From contig OZ022580.1 of NCBI GenBank assembly GCA_963669155.1, forward strand, positions 29,121,598 to 29,185,597: 64,000 nt of DNA, in the 5' to 3' direction. A program made the translations under genes and the position numbers. The notes beneath the pieces are model-generated. The model was not told where the DNA came from, searched no databases, and saw nothing but the letters and a program-made list of their open reading frames with translations. This DNA is from Arbacia lixula. Taxonomy: Eukaryota > Echinodermata > Echinoidea > Arbacioida > Arbaciidae. Shown piece after piece: positions 1-14,200 of this stretch (position 1 is the stretch's first letter; each line of letters begins with the position of its first letter).

Positions 1-504
1 CATATTAGTGAAGGTTTGATAAAAATCCATCAAAGGATAAGAAAGGTATGATTTTTAAAAGTTTTTATTTTGTGACGTTACGTGCGAGACGTTCTACCAT
101 GTGTTAATTTAATGTCAATTTTCTCAAAAAAAGATATGCGTCATTTTACCTGTGCATTTGACACATCACTGGCAACACGTTTTTACAAACACTCCTATGA
201 CAAAAAAAAGATTTATTCCTTCATGTTAAAACGAAAAGGATCATTTTATGGAATCATACATCACACAATATATAGGAGAGCACCTCGCACGCATGACGTC
301 ACAGGATGAAGGTTTAACAAAATTATACCTCTTTTATCCCTTGATGGATTTTTTGCCTTCACTAATATGTTTTCTTCATTTTTCTGCTTTTATCACAACC
401 AAGGGCGGACTTTACCTTAAGAAGGCAGTGAAGTGATATATTTGGTGTGTCACCATACAATTTTTATTTTTTTTATAGAGGATTTAGATTCAGCATGGGT
501 GGAG

Positions 505-592
505 CACGCTATCCTTACTGCTGGGTGTATGCCTAAAATTTCTTTGTAAATTGAAATTACCCCAGAAAGCCCTTTCACTAAAATTTAGCCTA
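505..592 (+). repeat. Dispersed repeat, end fragment
   Basis: The stretch from gagcacgctatcc through ctgggtgtatgcctaaaattt to aaatttagcc matches, on the opposite strand, part of the repeat in copy 2's last intron (around 58165-58245). Confidence 0.7.
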
Positions 593-1414
593 TTTTTTTT
601 GCATTATTTGATGTGGGGACAGATATAAATAATTCATGTGACGGCCACTTCTTAATAAAGGTCATTTAGCTATTTTGCCGGTCAAAAGATTTGTGTCAAT
701 TGTGTAAACACCGCAGAAAGTGGAAGAAAACACTCTTTAAAACTGCCCTCACATTATTACAACTAGGAACTGATTTTAAACGGAATCATAGCGATCGCTA
801 GATTTCAATGTTCTAACGGGTCGTCCAAAACACACCTGTTCTTGAAGTCTACACACCGGAGACCGCTGTCCACACCGTTGTGCATGCTTTAATGCAAGCA
901 ATGTCCGCTGACCGATGCATCGCATACTGACAGGGACAACACGGTACAGGAATGTAGACTATCTTCGCTACGAAAAGGCGTGTTTTAATCGTAAACAAGG
1001 ACAGTTTTTTACTTTCTCTGAAAAGGTTCACAAGGCTTTGAATGAGATTCGTATAGATTATATCGTTAGGGTATACTGTTGATCCATGCCGAGTTTAATG
1101 ACTTTTGTAAAGAAAAAAGTTACTCTATCTTTCAACCTGAAGTCGTGAAACGCACATTATACATACATACTTATACACATATATAACGCACATTCATACC
1201 TCACGAGAAACAGAAGTTTCATAGAGTTCATTTTAACTCAATGAAGCTCTGTTTTGCATTGTGGGGCTTATGTTCAGTGAACACCCTATATTTCTCTTTA
1301 AACGATATATGTTATACTAATATAAAGCATGTGAAGCTCGCACGTCAGAGTGGTATTACGATCGGCTCTGTCTGAGTACCATTATACAGTGCAGCCAGAC
1401 GGATGGGGAGGAGG

Positions 1415-1457
<43 letters not shown>

Positions 1458-2307
1458 TTCGTGTGTGTGTGTATGTTTGTTTGTGTGTGTGTGTGTGTTC
1501 GTGTGTGTGTGTGTGTGTAATATGCACATGATCACACTTAAGTTGACGGCATTTTGGCTGGGCTTGTGCCGCCAATGCCATTAGGAGGCATATTGTTCGA
1601 TTCGGGATATACATGATAACGCGATTATATCATGGTTGCAAAGTTTACAGACCGTGCTCTCATTAGCAAACACCCGTGATCACAAAAGGCATGATCAAAA
1701 TAGTTTGTTCACATAACTGGTAACAAGTATTATTCGAATTCGAATTATTCGAATTGACGCTTTGCACGAGTAGCCTGCATGGCCCGGATACAGATTTTTA
1801 AAATGCAATGCAGATATGTGTCCCTTCACTATTAATGTGCCAATGGGGCATTTATGCACGTCGCTATGCACACATCTTACAGACATGATAGAGAAGCAGT
1901 TTTTCTGGTACATCAACTAATGGAATACATAGTTGACTTGGCCTTGGTCGGGGGTAAACGTGATGACGAGAACGCGCAGCTATTGTGTTCCGATTGTGCT
2001 CTGCTCGGGCATGAAAATTTAACCTTGTCAGTACCAGCCAATTATAATACTATGTTATTTCCAACACATCATGTTGCATACGGGACTGGGAGAGTTAACC
2101 TTCTGACTACCATCCACTGATAGTACCATATCAATTCCAACATAGCGTAATGGCTATGGGACTGAGAGAGTTAACCCTGTCAGCACAATCCATTTATAAT
2201 ACCATGTCATTTACAACACGGCATGTTGCATACGGGACGGAAAGAATTAATATGGTGTGAGAATATGTGGTGTGCATTGTAATGTTGAGGAGGAGGAGGA
2301 GGAGGAG

Positions 2308-2350
<43 letters not shown>

Positions 2351-3221
2351 GGGGGGGGGGGGAGGGGGGGGGGCGCTACATCCTTTCCAGACAAAATCTT
2401 TTTTGAATGAGGAAAGAAACTCTACGATGACGCACGACGCAGTCGGATTGAATTGTTCACAATCTTGTTCATTGTGATTAGTGACAATAACAAATATTGT
2501 GAAATCCCTCCCAGCCAACAAGGAGGAAATGAAACTGAAAAATGCATTTTGAAGATCTGTTCCTTGAAAGAGATACGGTGTAAGTTCCGTAACCTCCGTG
2601 GACCCGAAGTAGGATTCATATTAATCTGAAAAGAAAGATAACACTGCCCATGTTATCGTAGATCGATCACCACTTAAGTGAAAGCTTAGCTTAGACAGAT
2701 TGGGTAAAGCATAAAAAGGCCTCTTTCGTTTCCATTCTTATATGCCCATTGGAGTAATTTCTGTGCCAACTGGTAAGGGAATCGTCAGTAATTAGGCAAA
2801 ATAAACAGCCCACAACGTCAGTGCCCTTTTTAGAGTCACATGTTTACCCACTTATCATTAGGCATTTTGACTGACGTACTGTATACTCACTATTAATGTT
2901 AACATGATACATTCAAGGGCAAATCCATGGCTGAAATAAGCTGACCTCAACCATATCAACAGTAGCAGAAATAATCATTTCAAAAACCCAATTCATCTTC
3001 TTTCTGGAAAACTCTATTTGCACTAATCTTTATAAATGAGCACGTGACGTCACTGGAGTACTTTGGGTTAGTTGAGATATCTCCGGACCGTGCCATGTAT
3101 CATCCCGTCGCTCGGCTTTCCCCCGATAGGCTCGGCTAGCTTGCGCTTCGAATTCCGCTTGGCAGAGCTCGCGTACGTGCCTCTGAGTTGAATGCATGCA
3201 TTATCAGCTAGCTATCTGTAT

Positions 3222-3960
3222 CAGGGACGTGTTAGGAAGGAGTAGAAACTCGAGCATAATACATTCAAACATCTGTATGGGTTCTAAAGCGTGCTCATGA
3301 ACGTCAAAAGAATTCCATAATCATGACAATGCTTTGATGTTCCATGTGCCGAGCCGACATTTAGCTGATGTCAACTTGAAAAGAAATTCCTTTAATTTCC
3401 CATTTGTCTGTAGACGTTTTGTTTTTGACAAATTCGTTTGCAAACTATAAGGAAGTTAACGGCAGATAATGACAGATCCTAATACTCTGCTTTTGTTTCG
3501 AAAAGTATTGAGGAATCATTAAAAATCGGACATATAAGCTATTTGTATTACTTACAAAATTGACCAATTTCTTCACTTTCCGACATCTTGTGCAATTTGG
3601 GGGATTCAACCACTCTCAACATGATATATTAAGCTGTGTATTATCATTAACGGCGTTTGTGTGTGTTTGCGTGCAGCAGAGATATTTTACTTGAAAAATT
3701 TGTTTATTTGTGTTTGCTGATACCTGTTGGCTCGTGGTACCTAGTATTCATGCCATTAACAGAACGGGACAAGCGAAATGAGATTGTACATTTCTTTTGT
3801 TCTCTCTAAGAAGCCGTTGCCACACAATCATGTTCATAATTGTTCACCTGGACAGCACCTGTTGAGAACACCATAACTTTTCAGCGGCTTGGCACATGGG
3901 TTCAAAGAGAGAAAGAAAGTTGCTTCATATCCTTCCATAACACATCGCTGGTTTATCGGT
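3222..3960 (+). repeat. Dispersed repeat, interrupted copy
   Basis: 3222-3415 (gacgtgttaggaaggag ... actcgagcataatacattca ... gctttgatgttccatg) and 3890-3960 (catgggttcaaagag, aagttgcttcatatccttcc, ataacacatcgctgg) match the minus strand of 58240-58540 in order. The material between is not shared, so this copy is diverged or carries an insertion. Confidence 0.7.
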
Positions 3961-4203
3961 CTGTTAGTCTATTACAACAAATGTACAGTTTTGATTTAAC
4001 TTGCGCATTATTTTTTTCTTCTATTTAATGTCTGCATCAATTGTGTTCATACTTGGTACAAATGATCCTTCGGTAATACCACATGTGTGTTGATGAGGAA
4101 GATGAGGTCAAAGGTCATCTAGGCATTATTTTGAATATTTGAATAAAAACTTAGCACTTTCATTCCCTCTTAAAGGATATTGTTTTATGTTGATGTCGTG
4201 CAA

Positions 4204-4237
<34 letters not shown>

Positions 4238-4238
4238 T

Positions 4239-4293
<55 letters not shown>

Positions 4294-4485
4294 CCACACG
4301 CACATTCATTCGCACAAACTTCATTTACATCTGGGCCTAACAAACGCACATCACACACGCATAGATACACCCATTACAAACAAATACTCGAACATATACA
4401 TATATTGCACACACCACGTACAATACCATTGAATGTCCTATGATATACTTCCTGTCATATGTGCACGTTCCTTTTCTCATTGCAG

Positions 4486-4731
4486 TGGACCGGCTCTTCG
4501 TCTCTGATTCGAGCACCCACCAAATCTTGATGGCCGAGACAAGCGCCTCCTTTATGACTACACCGCTGTCACCACTCCCCCTGAGTAACGTTGATTCCCC
4601 TGTCGGCCTCGACTATGACCACCGCCACGGCTTCATCTACTGGACCGAGCAGAACTCACATACCATCAACCGAGCGACCTTGAATGGCTCCGTTCAGGAG
4701 GTCATCGCCAACCGCTCCGACGCGGTAGCCA
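4486..4731 (+). CDS. Exon: propeller 1, blades 1-2
   Basis: Acceptor tctcattgcag, donor gtgagt, phase 1 in and out, 82 codons. Two LDLRB blade motifs: [13 protein letters not shown] and [20 protein letters not shown]. The same reading frame is open back to an ATG at 4440 whose 15 residues (MIYFLSYVHVPFLIA) look mildly signal-like. The paralogous exons at 9209 and 12980 both start at a phase-1 acceptor just before blade 1, so the acceptor is preferred. Confidence 0.85.
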
Positions 4732-5256
4732 GTGAGTGTGAAGGAGGGTATGGTTGGGGTATGGAGTGTGTGTGTGTGTGTGTGGGGGGGGGGGGGGGAG
4801 GGGGGAGGGGGGTGGTATGGGCTGGCATTATGGATAAAACCAGCTCTTCTTATAAGTGGATGTAACATGGTCTTCTGGTGGAAGTGTGCTCTGAACCACT
4901 GAAGCGGCTATCCTGTCAAAAAAATACAGAAGAGATAAAAGAATAAGCCAAAAAAGAATAAGCCAACATGTCTTCACATACAATACATATTTCAAAAAGA
5001 GAGAAGAGAGGGGAATGGACTGCGACTACTTATGACGACCATTAACATTTTGAATCCCCCCCCCCCCTCCCACACACACACACATACCAGCCCCACACGG
5101 TCTCGCTCTAGACCTGGAGGAGGACAGGGTTTTCTGGCTGACAGCCGAAACCGGGAATCTAGAGAGCGCCAACCTCGACGGAACAGAGCCAGCCACGGTT
5201 GCCACCGGGTTCTCCGTCCCGCGAGGCCTAGCCATCTCGTATCGCAGAAGGTGGGC

Positions 5257-5297
<41 letters not shown>

Positions 5298-8200
5298 TGA
5301 TATGCCCGTCTGTCTGTATATATATATCTGTATGTAAAATATGTTTTCTATTTAGATGTATGTCTATATTGATAAATATATGTCTGTATGGATATGTATA
5401 TCTGTGTCTGTACTCTGTACGTTCGGGAATTAATACATCTCCTGAATTGATGATTTGCCCAAACTGAAAGCACAGAGTATCAATGTTCAGTGTAGAATAT
5501 AATTTCGAAGAGACAGAATGTCATGCGTATAAACTTTCATTCGTAAAGACTCTAGGCCGGGTTGATACCGTTTGTGAGCTATATATCCTTCTAGGGTGAA
5601 CCGTGAGCGGTCGGCATCTTTCACCTATTTTCCGGTAGAAGCTTTCTGTCTACTTAACCGATTTTTCACCTTGCTCTTGATCGAGAAGTGAAGTGGGACT
5701 TCACAAATCATGAAGAAGTTTATGGTATATAAATAAGGTGATTATGACCATTGATGGTATGGATGATGTGAAAGTTGTGAATGAAATTGTGTCCTTTCTC
5801 ATGACATTGATGTTGATCAGGGTGTTAGTTACGAGATTACATTAGTGTGTTCCTTACGACTGTACGATAACACATTTTTTCTTTCTCAAAATGTTCTGAA
5901 ATGAACAAATAGACGATATTTTATTACTTGACTGTATACTTGGATAATGATTTTATCATGTATGGTTCTCTCCCTGTATTTAGCAGTAATTTAACTATGA
6001 TATGGGTTTTCTATACGTTACCTGATTGTTTCTGAATGAAGTTATTTTGTAAAAGAAAAAATGAACCAGTCATGTCAAATTGTTCTCCATTTCTTACAGT
6101 AAACTTTTCATAACAACCGTGGGCACCACTCCAGCCATTGAGACGATTAATAGAGATGGCAGTGACAGACAGGTTCTGATCAACACAACATTGTTAAGTC
6201 CGAGTGGTATTGCTTTCGACTTCACAGGTAATGATTGCATATAATCTGCACACCGAATGAATTTTGTATTGTTGCATGGACAACGCTTAAACATGCTAAA
6301 GGAATGCTTGTATAGGAGGGGTTATTTGGGGAAGAGGAAGACAAAAAAGATTGCGACTACCAGTACTACTACTTCTTACACTTTTGAAAAAAAAAATAAA
6401 AATAAGTTACAACTCGAATCAAGTTGATCTTTCATCAATCGTTATTCTTGTAACATTTTTAAAAAATATTTAATGAAATTTTCATTTTTGGACAAATGTG
6501 GACCTAAGAATTTGGGTGTAGCACATGATTAATTCAGAATATGACAAAGCCCAATTTGCATCACATCTGTAAAATCCACTAGCAATTGGCATAGCAGTGT
6601 CTTTCATAATACATGATGCTTCTGGCAGAAAGGATCTTAAATTTGTGGGTTGATACGTGTGATGCACAATGGCCATTGTTGTGTTCTGAATAAACAATTT
6701 CATACATACAAATGCTAACTTAAAAACTTAAGATATCATTACAATCTTTATAAATATTCCAAGGATTATTACAGGAAAAATATTTAATAAACTTTACGAA
6801 ACCTGCTTCTAAAAACTTACACCTTTTTTTTTTACGATGTGAAAAATTCAACTTGATTCAAGTTATAACTTTTTCAAAATCATTTATCAGAAGTGTCAAA
6901 ACATCTAGTATTTTTTTAGTTCCTACCACTACCAAAATTCTGTGATAAATTTCCAAACAATACTCAAGGTATTTCTTGTTACTGAAACAAAATTGTAATG
7001 ATTTGTTTTAACCAGTTGGAATGAAGAGATTAAACGAAAATCTTGACCATCCTGATGGGAATATGTAAGCTTTAGGCCTATATTAAATATAAAGTGTACT
7101 TCACGACTTCACGTGTTCCTTTAACCTGAACATGTAAACGATGAGGAGTCGACTTTTAATTAGCCTATACTGATGATAAAGTACCTTAACAGGTATATTA
7201 TATCTTGTTGTAGTACATCCCGTGGAGACAAGATGTCTTACGTTGGGAAATTGGCAGGATAGACAAATGTGGATCAACGTTGCGTGAGAAGTCAACATAA
7301 TTTGATCAGACACTGGCGTGAAATAAAGAGATATACTTAAAAGAGATTCCCGGCCCATGTTGCATATAGGTTTTCAATTATTGTACCTTATCATCAATGG
7401 TAACTACCATGGGAAATATGCATTAATGAGAGCACATTGGCTTTTGCCATGGTAGTTACCATTGATGGCTCATTACAATATATATGCAACATGGCCCTGG
7501 TACCTAAATAAACGGGTATATTCAAATCAGTTTTAGGTTAATCATGGGAGCAGGCCATTTAGTTTGAGCTGTGGTAATACTTTTGGGTCCTGTAGTCATG
7601 ACATAATAATTCTTCCATGTCCACAGGCTCTATTCTCACATTTGCTAACAAAATCATGAGAAGGCATCGTCTCTAATTGACATAAGATGGTTGTGGGCAT
7701 CAACAAACGGTGCTTCTAATGAATGAATACAACTTTCTGGCATGATAACGGGCCCCGTCATATTTACCACTTCGATATTCTATACCCCTTACATCGAACC
7801 CCGTGAACATGCTTTGCACCGCGTGTTGACATTGTTTACGTGACTGCCTGTTTGCAGAAAGCCGACTGTACTGGACGGACGTGGGTACGGACTTCATCGA
7901 GTCTATGAACCCTGAAAACATCATGGACAGGACCACTATCTTCCACTTTAGTGGACATGACCTCTTCTCGTACGGAATCTCACTGCGTATGCAAGACGGA
8001 ACTGACTATGCGTACTTCACAGAGGCTGTCACTAAGGCAGTATACCGCGTGAACACGAAGAACTTCGGGACCGAGCTGGTGGCTGGCGATCTTTCACTGC
8101 CTTTGGAGATCCATATCTATTCAGGTTTGTGTAAATTGTCTGCATGATAGTTAATCCTGACAGTACCAAACAATGATAGTCCTATGTCAATAACAACGCA

Positions 8201-11200
8201 GTATATGGGACTAATAAAAAAATTAAGTTTTGGATGTATGAAGCGAAGCGCGCATAATACTTCATTGATTGAATTAAAGATAGATACAGAGACTGATGTA
8301 TCACCTTATAACACATTATGAACATTTATCTTCAGTGCCTTTTATGGAACTCTTTTCTTTTCACAATAAAAATGATTATTCATATAGAGTAACTCAATGG
8401 TAGGTAAATATTATATATGCTATCATGTTACAGTAACTGTTATCATTTATCCAACGTGCAACGTTATAGGACGTTCCTTTTCCTGAACATTACGTTAAGA
8501 TGAGGGGTAGTTCTATTGGGTTTCTTATAGTGGGGAGGCGTAGACTTTTATATAGATACGTAAAATATTCTGACAGTATGTCTTAATTCTATCATTTGTA
8601 TAAATATCATTTTCGTGCTTTTCTTTCAATTTCATATACATATATAATTTGCACTCTATTGTTTACCTGGACCCACGGTGTCGGTACAAGAAGAGATATC
8701 CACTTGTCATTCTTTAACACGATGTGCTTTGCATTTGATCGGTGAACAAAGAGACGTGCCTATGTTTATGCCAGCTAAGTTTTGTTTTCTCATTTTCCCT
8801 ACAGATGTGTGTCGTAGTCGTTGCATGAATGGCGGAACGTGTGTACAACATTTGATTTCAGCCCAGTGCATATGTTCAGAGGGTTATACCGGATCGATAT
8901 GTGAATTCGGTAACCAGTTGACATCTTTTTATTTGATTTAATTTACCGTATATTTCATTTCCATAACATCAAATGAGAATATAATTGTAAATACATGTGC
9001 CAATCAGTACATAGTGTGGATATTCAAGAATGAAATATGAATAAAGGGCTATTCCTTATAAACCAGAAGCTTGATGGAATTAAAGGCCCCCCTTTTAAGT
9101 ACACCAGCATGTATCGATGCAAATAATCCCATAGAGCAGTCGTTCGTCTGCCATAAAGGAGGGTTAATTCCAGCTGAACAGTGTCTGGTTATGAATTTTT
9201 CTGTACAGATACTGCGTCTGAGAATGCTCCGCTTATATTCGTGTGTGACGAGGATGCTGGTGTGATCTACCAGGCCAAGGCAGACCAGCTGGTGTTCTAT
9301 CCTGTCCCTCTGCTAAACCCGGGGAGACCTATCGCCGTCGCCTATGACTTCGACCAGGATCTCATCTTCTGGGTCGATACTAGCACCGATTCGCTCATCA
9401 GAGCCTTCCGGAATGGTTCTCACCAAACGACCATTTTCTCTATGAGTGGTAAGAATGTGTAGCCATTTCTCTGTTATGTGTAAAGTTGCATGAACAAGTT
9501 TCCGAGGGGACACATGAATTCATGTTATACCGAGTAGTTGTCACACCTTGCCGGGAATGCAATTGGGAGCAACATTTTCAATCAGTTCGTCTCCGTGCGC
9601 ACACGTTTTCTGTCCGTTTCTCGTTCGGCTAAATGTGTTCCTAATTGTCAAAAGACGTCGGCTCAATCCGGTGGAAAGCACACACTTCCAAACTGTATTG
9701 TCCACACATGAATGATTTTGAGGACATGTGGAAGGGTGGGGGTGGGAGTGGGTGGTGGGTGGAATGGGTGGGGGGGGGGGGTGCGGTGATGCGGGAGATT
9801 TGCTTTTTTGTTTTTACTCAGTGGAAAAAGCGACAGTATTCTGGGCCCATTAATCGCGCTCACATTGTGGTAGGAACAAGTGTATTCAGTTAGAATAGTT
9901 ATAAAACTGTTTGTTAATTAGTCCAAGACTATTTGGAACTACGTTTTACATGTTTCATCGCTCAATTTTGCAGGTATGCGTGATGTATCAATACGCACTG
10001 CGACACAGGACATTGCTGTGACCGTACCTCCAACCGATTTTTATGTCATGGATTATGAAGGGGGTTCTCCATGGATGGGATATGACGTAGGTCACATCTA
10101 CATATCCATTTCATCCACGTCAAATGGGTGAGTTATCTCTGATAACATAACACGATATAAAGTTGTGCTTACTGTGTAAACTATCGTGGAGTCCTACGCT
10201 AGGCACATGGTCTTGAATAATGTATGACGTCAGACTGACTTTATGCTGAGGCGTTGTTAGTAAGGGAGCAAAGAATATAGGATTCTGATTTGATTTGATT
10301 TGGAGACATTTACCCCTAAACAAACATTGAATCAGACATTCAGTAGATAACTCTATCAGATCATTTATTTAGAAAATATTGGAATATACATGTAATTACA
10401 AATCATTACTTAAAATAATGCATACGTTGTAAACTGATATACATTATGATTCATTAGTGTGTGAAGCAAGTCGAAGATTTCTAAAAGCTTGTGCTCGTAG
10501 CGGATGTAAGGAAAACATTATATGACCCCTTATTTGTCATGCATTATTATTTAACCATTTCATCATTTAGTAAATCACGACAATTTTACTCCATATTACT
10601 ACAGAATTCAACTCATATTTGTTAATACTTTTCTTGTTAACACTATAAACGATGTGCAATGTTGACCCTTCTGCCGAAAACTGATACTTGGAGCAGCGCT
10701 TTTATTGCCAAATGTGTGAATTGCTTGTCATAATAATAATACTTGCTTAAAAGATGAGTACAAAATTTTCATGAATTAATTACACGCTCAATTCCGGGAG
10801 TGAAAAACCTTGTAAATGCTTTTCGACATGTATGCGGATGCAAACATTTTCGTGACTATCTGCGTGTTACGTGGTTTTTGAATCATATCAAATAATAATC
10901 ACTTGTCAAGATTTCTCAAAATTTCAATTGTTATGTCTTTTGGTATTTGTACCCCACAGGAGCTATTACATAGCTTCGAACAAAACCGATCAAACAAATC
11001 CAACAATTGACGTCTTCAGCGGAACTAGTCCAGACGTGGAGTATGATCAGTCCATCCGTCCATTATTGCAGGCATTAACTAGTATAACCGTGGACCGTCG
11101 TGGTAAGCAATTAACATGTTGATATTTCTAATCTCATTTGGGGTCGCAAGAAGCTTAAATGAGACCAACCTCAGAAATTGCTTCATTGCTTCACCTGTAC

Positions 11201-14200
11201 CGACCATCGTTATTGGGATTTTTGAACTAAATACTTCATAAACAATCAAATTTGCTCCCCACACATCAAACAAAATGGAGTATCTACAAAATGGTCTCTA
11301 CAAACGGTTTCTACATTGAATGATATAATTTGATAATTAACTCACTTTTTTTAAATACACACAAGATACAATAGAACCGCAGTTATCTGGTATAGTAGTG
11401 AGAGCTCTTGACTCTTGTAAGCAGATCCTGGGTTCTAGCCTAGCCCAGTGCGTACACCCTTGGACATGTTGTTATGCTCATGTTTGTCCATCTCAACCCA
11501 TGTGTAGTAAATGGGCAGTTGGCATGATTTACTCTGATCCAATAAGATTAACTAGCTTCTATCCCTGGATACGGCTGGTTGGCTGAAGCCAAGGTAATCA
11601 TCAAGCGCTTTGGGTAGTACTTTGTACGAGGAAGGCACAATTCAAATGCCGATTCTTATAATTATTATCATCTATAATGGTATGATCCACAGGAACTCGT
11701 GTCTATATGCTGGACAGTGTGAAGGGGACCATTGAGTCATGTGGACCGAATGGCGAGGACCAACAAGTTGACCTTGTTTACCCGAGCTCCACGGTACCCA
11801 CGGACCTTGGATGGTACAGAGGAACCCCTTTTTGGACCGATGCCCTCACTGCAGGCATAGGCTTCCCGGTCGACCGCAGGGGTCTGGATACTGTGAGCGC
11901 GAACTTTGGAGGCTTTGTCAACCCCCAAGGAATTTATGTCTTCCAAGGTACAACGACTCGGAGACAAGTCAATTACATCCTTCGTAATTCCTCCTTTTCG
12001 CTCCATTTAGCCAGTTTTAAATACCAGCATCATCGTTCAGACAGAAAAGTGATCACATACTTTAACCAGTCATTTAGATCTCCTTTATTCTAACAAAACT
12101 TACCGTAGAACAGTAATTTACCATGTATTGCAGGTCATTGGAAAGGGTAGTTATTACGAGTATGTAGGTGAAACAAGGTTCGCATTGGAGCACTTTGATA
12201 TGCCTGATTACCATATTAGTGACATATGTCTGTGCAGTGCCCATATGTAAATGCCATGACTTCACAGTGACAAAATGTGACGTCATCAGTAGACAGGAGC
12301 TTACTGGTATTATGACTTGGCAGTACTTCGTATAGGCCTTGTTAATTAAAATCCGGTGATATACACACACTGTTATCAATATACATATACAGTTATCACG
12401 TGAAGTTGGTGTGGATACATGTGTGTGGAACCGATTTACTCATCCTGGTTCTCTCTCCCTTTGTATGGAAACCATGACAGGTAAATATCACGACCTGCTT
12501 CCCGGAGAGATCTGCGCGCCGGAGGAGTTCGCCTGCGACGAATCACTCTGTATCCCCAACGCCTGGGTCTGCGATGGAGGGGACGACTGCGATGACGGTG
12601 ACGACGAGCAAAACTGCACAAAGGACGAACCAGGTTTGTGTGGGCATCGGGTTACCTGTAAATGTTCAATGATTGTAATTATGGTAACGACCGCGACCGC
12701 AACTATACTCAACGCATTTCTGTGGTAGTTATTCTTATTGTAAGTTACGATAATCATATGCACAATTGTAGGCAGCATGGTTATGCATATTATACTATTA
12801 AAATCTATTCTGCATATTTTACTAATAACATTTATTGTAACTTCCTTGGTAGCAAATTTAATGCTCTGAGTGTATTGGCTGTTTCCATAGTAATTTTATT
12901 TGATTGGTTATATATCAATGTTAGCAGTAGTAACCATAGTAACAAGACCTCATAAGGCCCTCCCATTTCGTTATTTCAGGTGCACTCCTCTTCTTGACTG
13001 ACTTGTCTAATAGCGGAATCTTTGTGGGAAGTACAAACAACTTAACTTTTACCGAGTTGCCATTGCAAGGGCTCGGTACACCAGTTGCAATAGACTACGA
13101 CCCAATGGACAGCCGCATCTACTGGACAGATGTCGGTATCGGATACATCAGTTCGGTTAAGATTGATGGATCCGACCAGACAGTGGTTGTAACAGGCCTC
13201 TCCAGTAAGTTACTCGTTGATGATTTTGTGCTAACCATGTGTGAAACTAAACAACATATCTTTTCAAAGGGTTACTAAATTATTACTGTTGACTTCCGTA
13301 AAATCTATGGCATTTTGACTTCTCTGACGTCACTGGAGGCGTGCGGTTTTTTTTCTTCAATTTTTTTTCAAAATGAGACTTTATATGAGAATCGTTTTTA
13401 GTGGATAATTTTACATAGATTATTTGGATCTTACTTTTATAATTTAGTAACCCTTTAATGACTTATTAAAGTTGATTTAATACGTGTTGATGTCTCTCAC
13501 GCTCCATGCTCGTACAAATCAGACACGATCATCCATAAAATGTTCTGTCTAAAACTTAATGTTTTAATCTGCATATACGCACCTTTGATGATATTTATAT
13601 TCAGGGGATTGTGGCCTACGTTAGTATTCTCTTCTTCCTACTCCACCTTATCACTCCCTTGTTTGAGCGCTTTCCATTTATATATTTTGACACCGTAATC
13701 TTATTACATTGTTTATTACCATCACAACAATGACGATTTATTTTCAAAACTTCATTTGATATGGTTTAGGTGTTAATTTTCATGGTATTCAAATTCCACA
13801 AGTATGATTAAGTTATGCTAAAAATGTATAAATCTAATCATGGTGTATCACGAATTTCATTTATAATTACGTCTTACAATAATGCGATTATTCTATAAAG
13901 TATCTCAAAGAACAAACACTGTCAAGCAAAAGTTTTAGTTTTTCACATGTATGTATACATAAATGTAGAAAAAGGAATATTTGGAAAATACTGCTAGACA
14001 TATTATATATTACATAATTTCTATACATTTTCATACGGCGTCTAATATTCACAAGCCCTGCTTTTTTTTGGACCCCCCCCCCACAAAAAATATTATTTCT
14101 ATGAAAGAATTGTGTTTATTATATTTGTTTGTTATTTACGTTCATTGAAGCTGAACTGTAGGCATGTTTTTATTTTTTTCTTTGGAAAAATAAATGTATC

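Larger units (their letters stand above)
1..4485. other. Upstream region or first intron; no exon recognised
   Basis: Short open frames only, none with a family match I recognise. Contains microsatellites (GT at about 1419-1518; GGA/GA/G at 2288-2375; CT and TA at 4207-4293), pieces of a dispersed repeat (505-592, 3222-3415, 3890-3960) and simple palindromes such as the TTCGAA runs near 1735-1757. The signal-peptide exon of the receptor was not found here and probably lies farther left. Confidence 0.5.

Noticed and set aside
1345..1614. 89-codon minus-strand frame rich in His-Thr
   Set aside because: It is the translation of a GT microsatellite; no other coding sign.
2207..2521. Pro/Ser/Leu-rich minus-strand frames
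   Set aside because: Arise from GA and G tracts; low-complexity translation only.
4139..4443. Overlapping Ser-Leu and Tyr-Ile rich frames
   Set aside because: Translations of CT and TA repeats just before the first visible exon.
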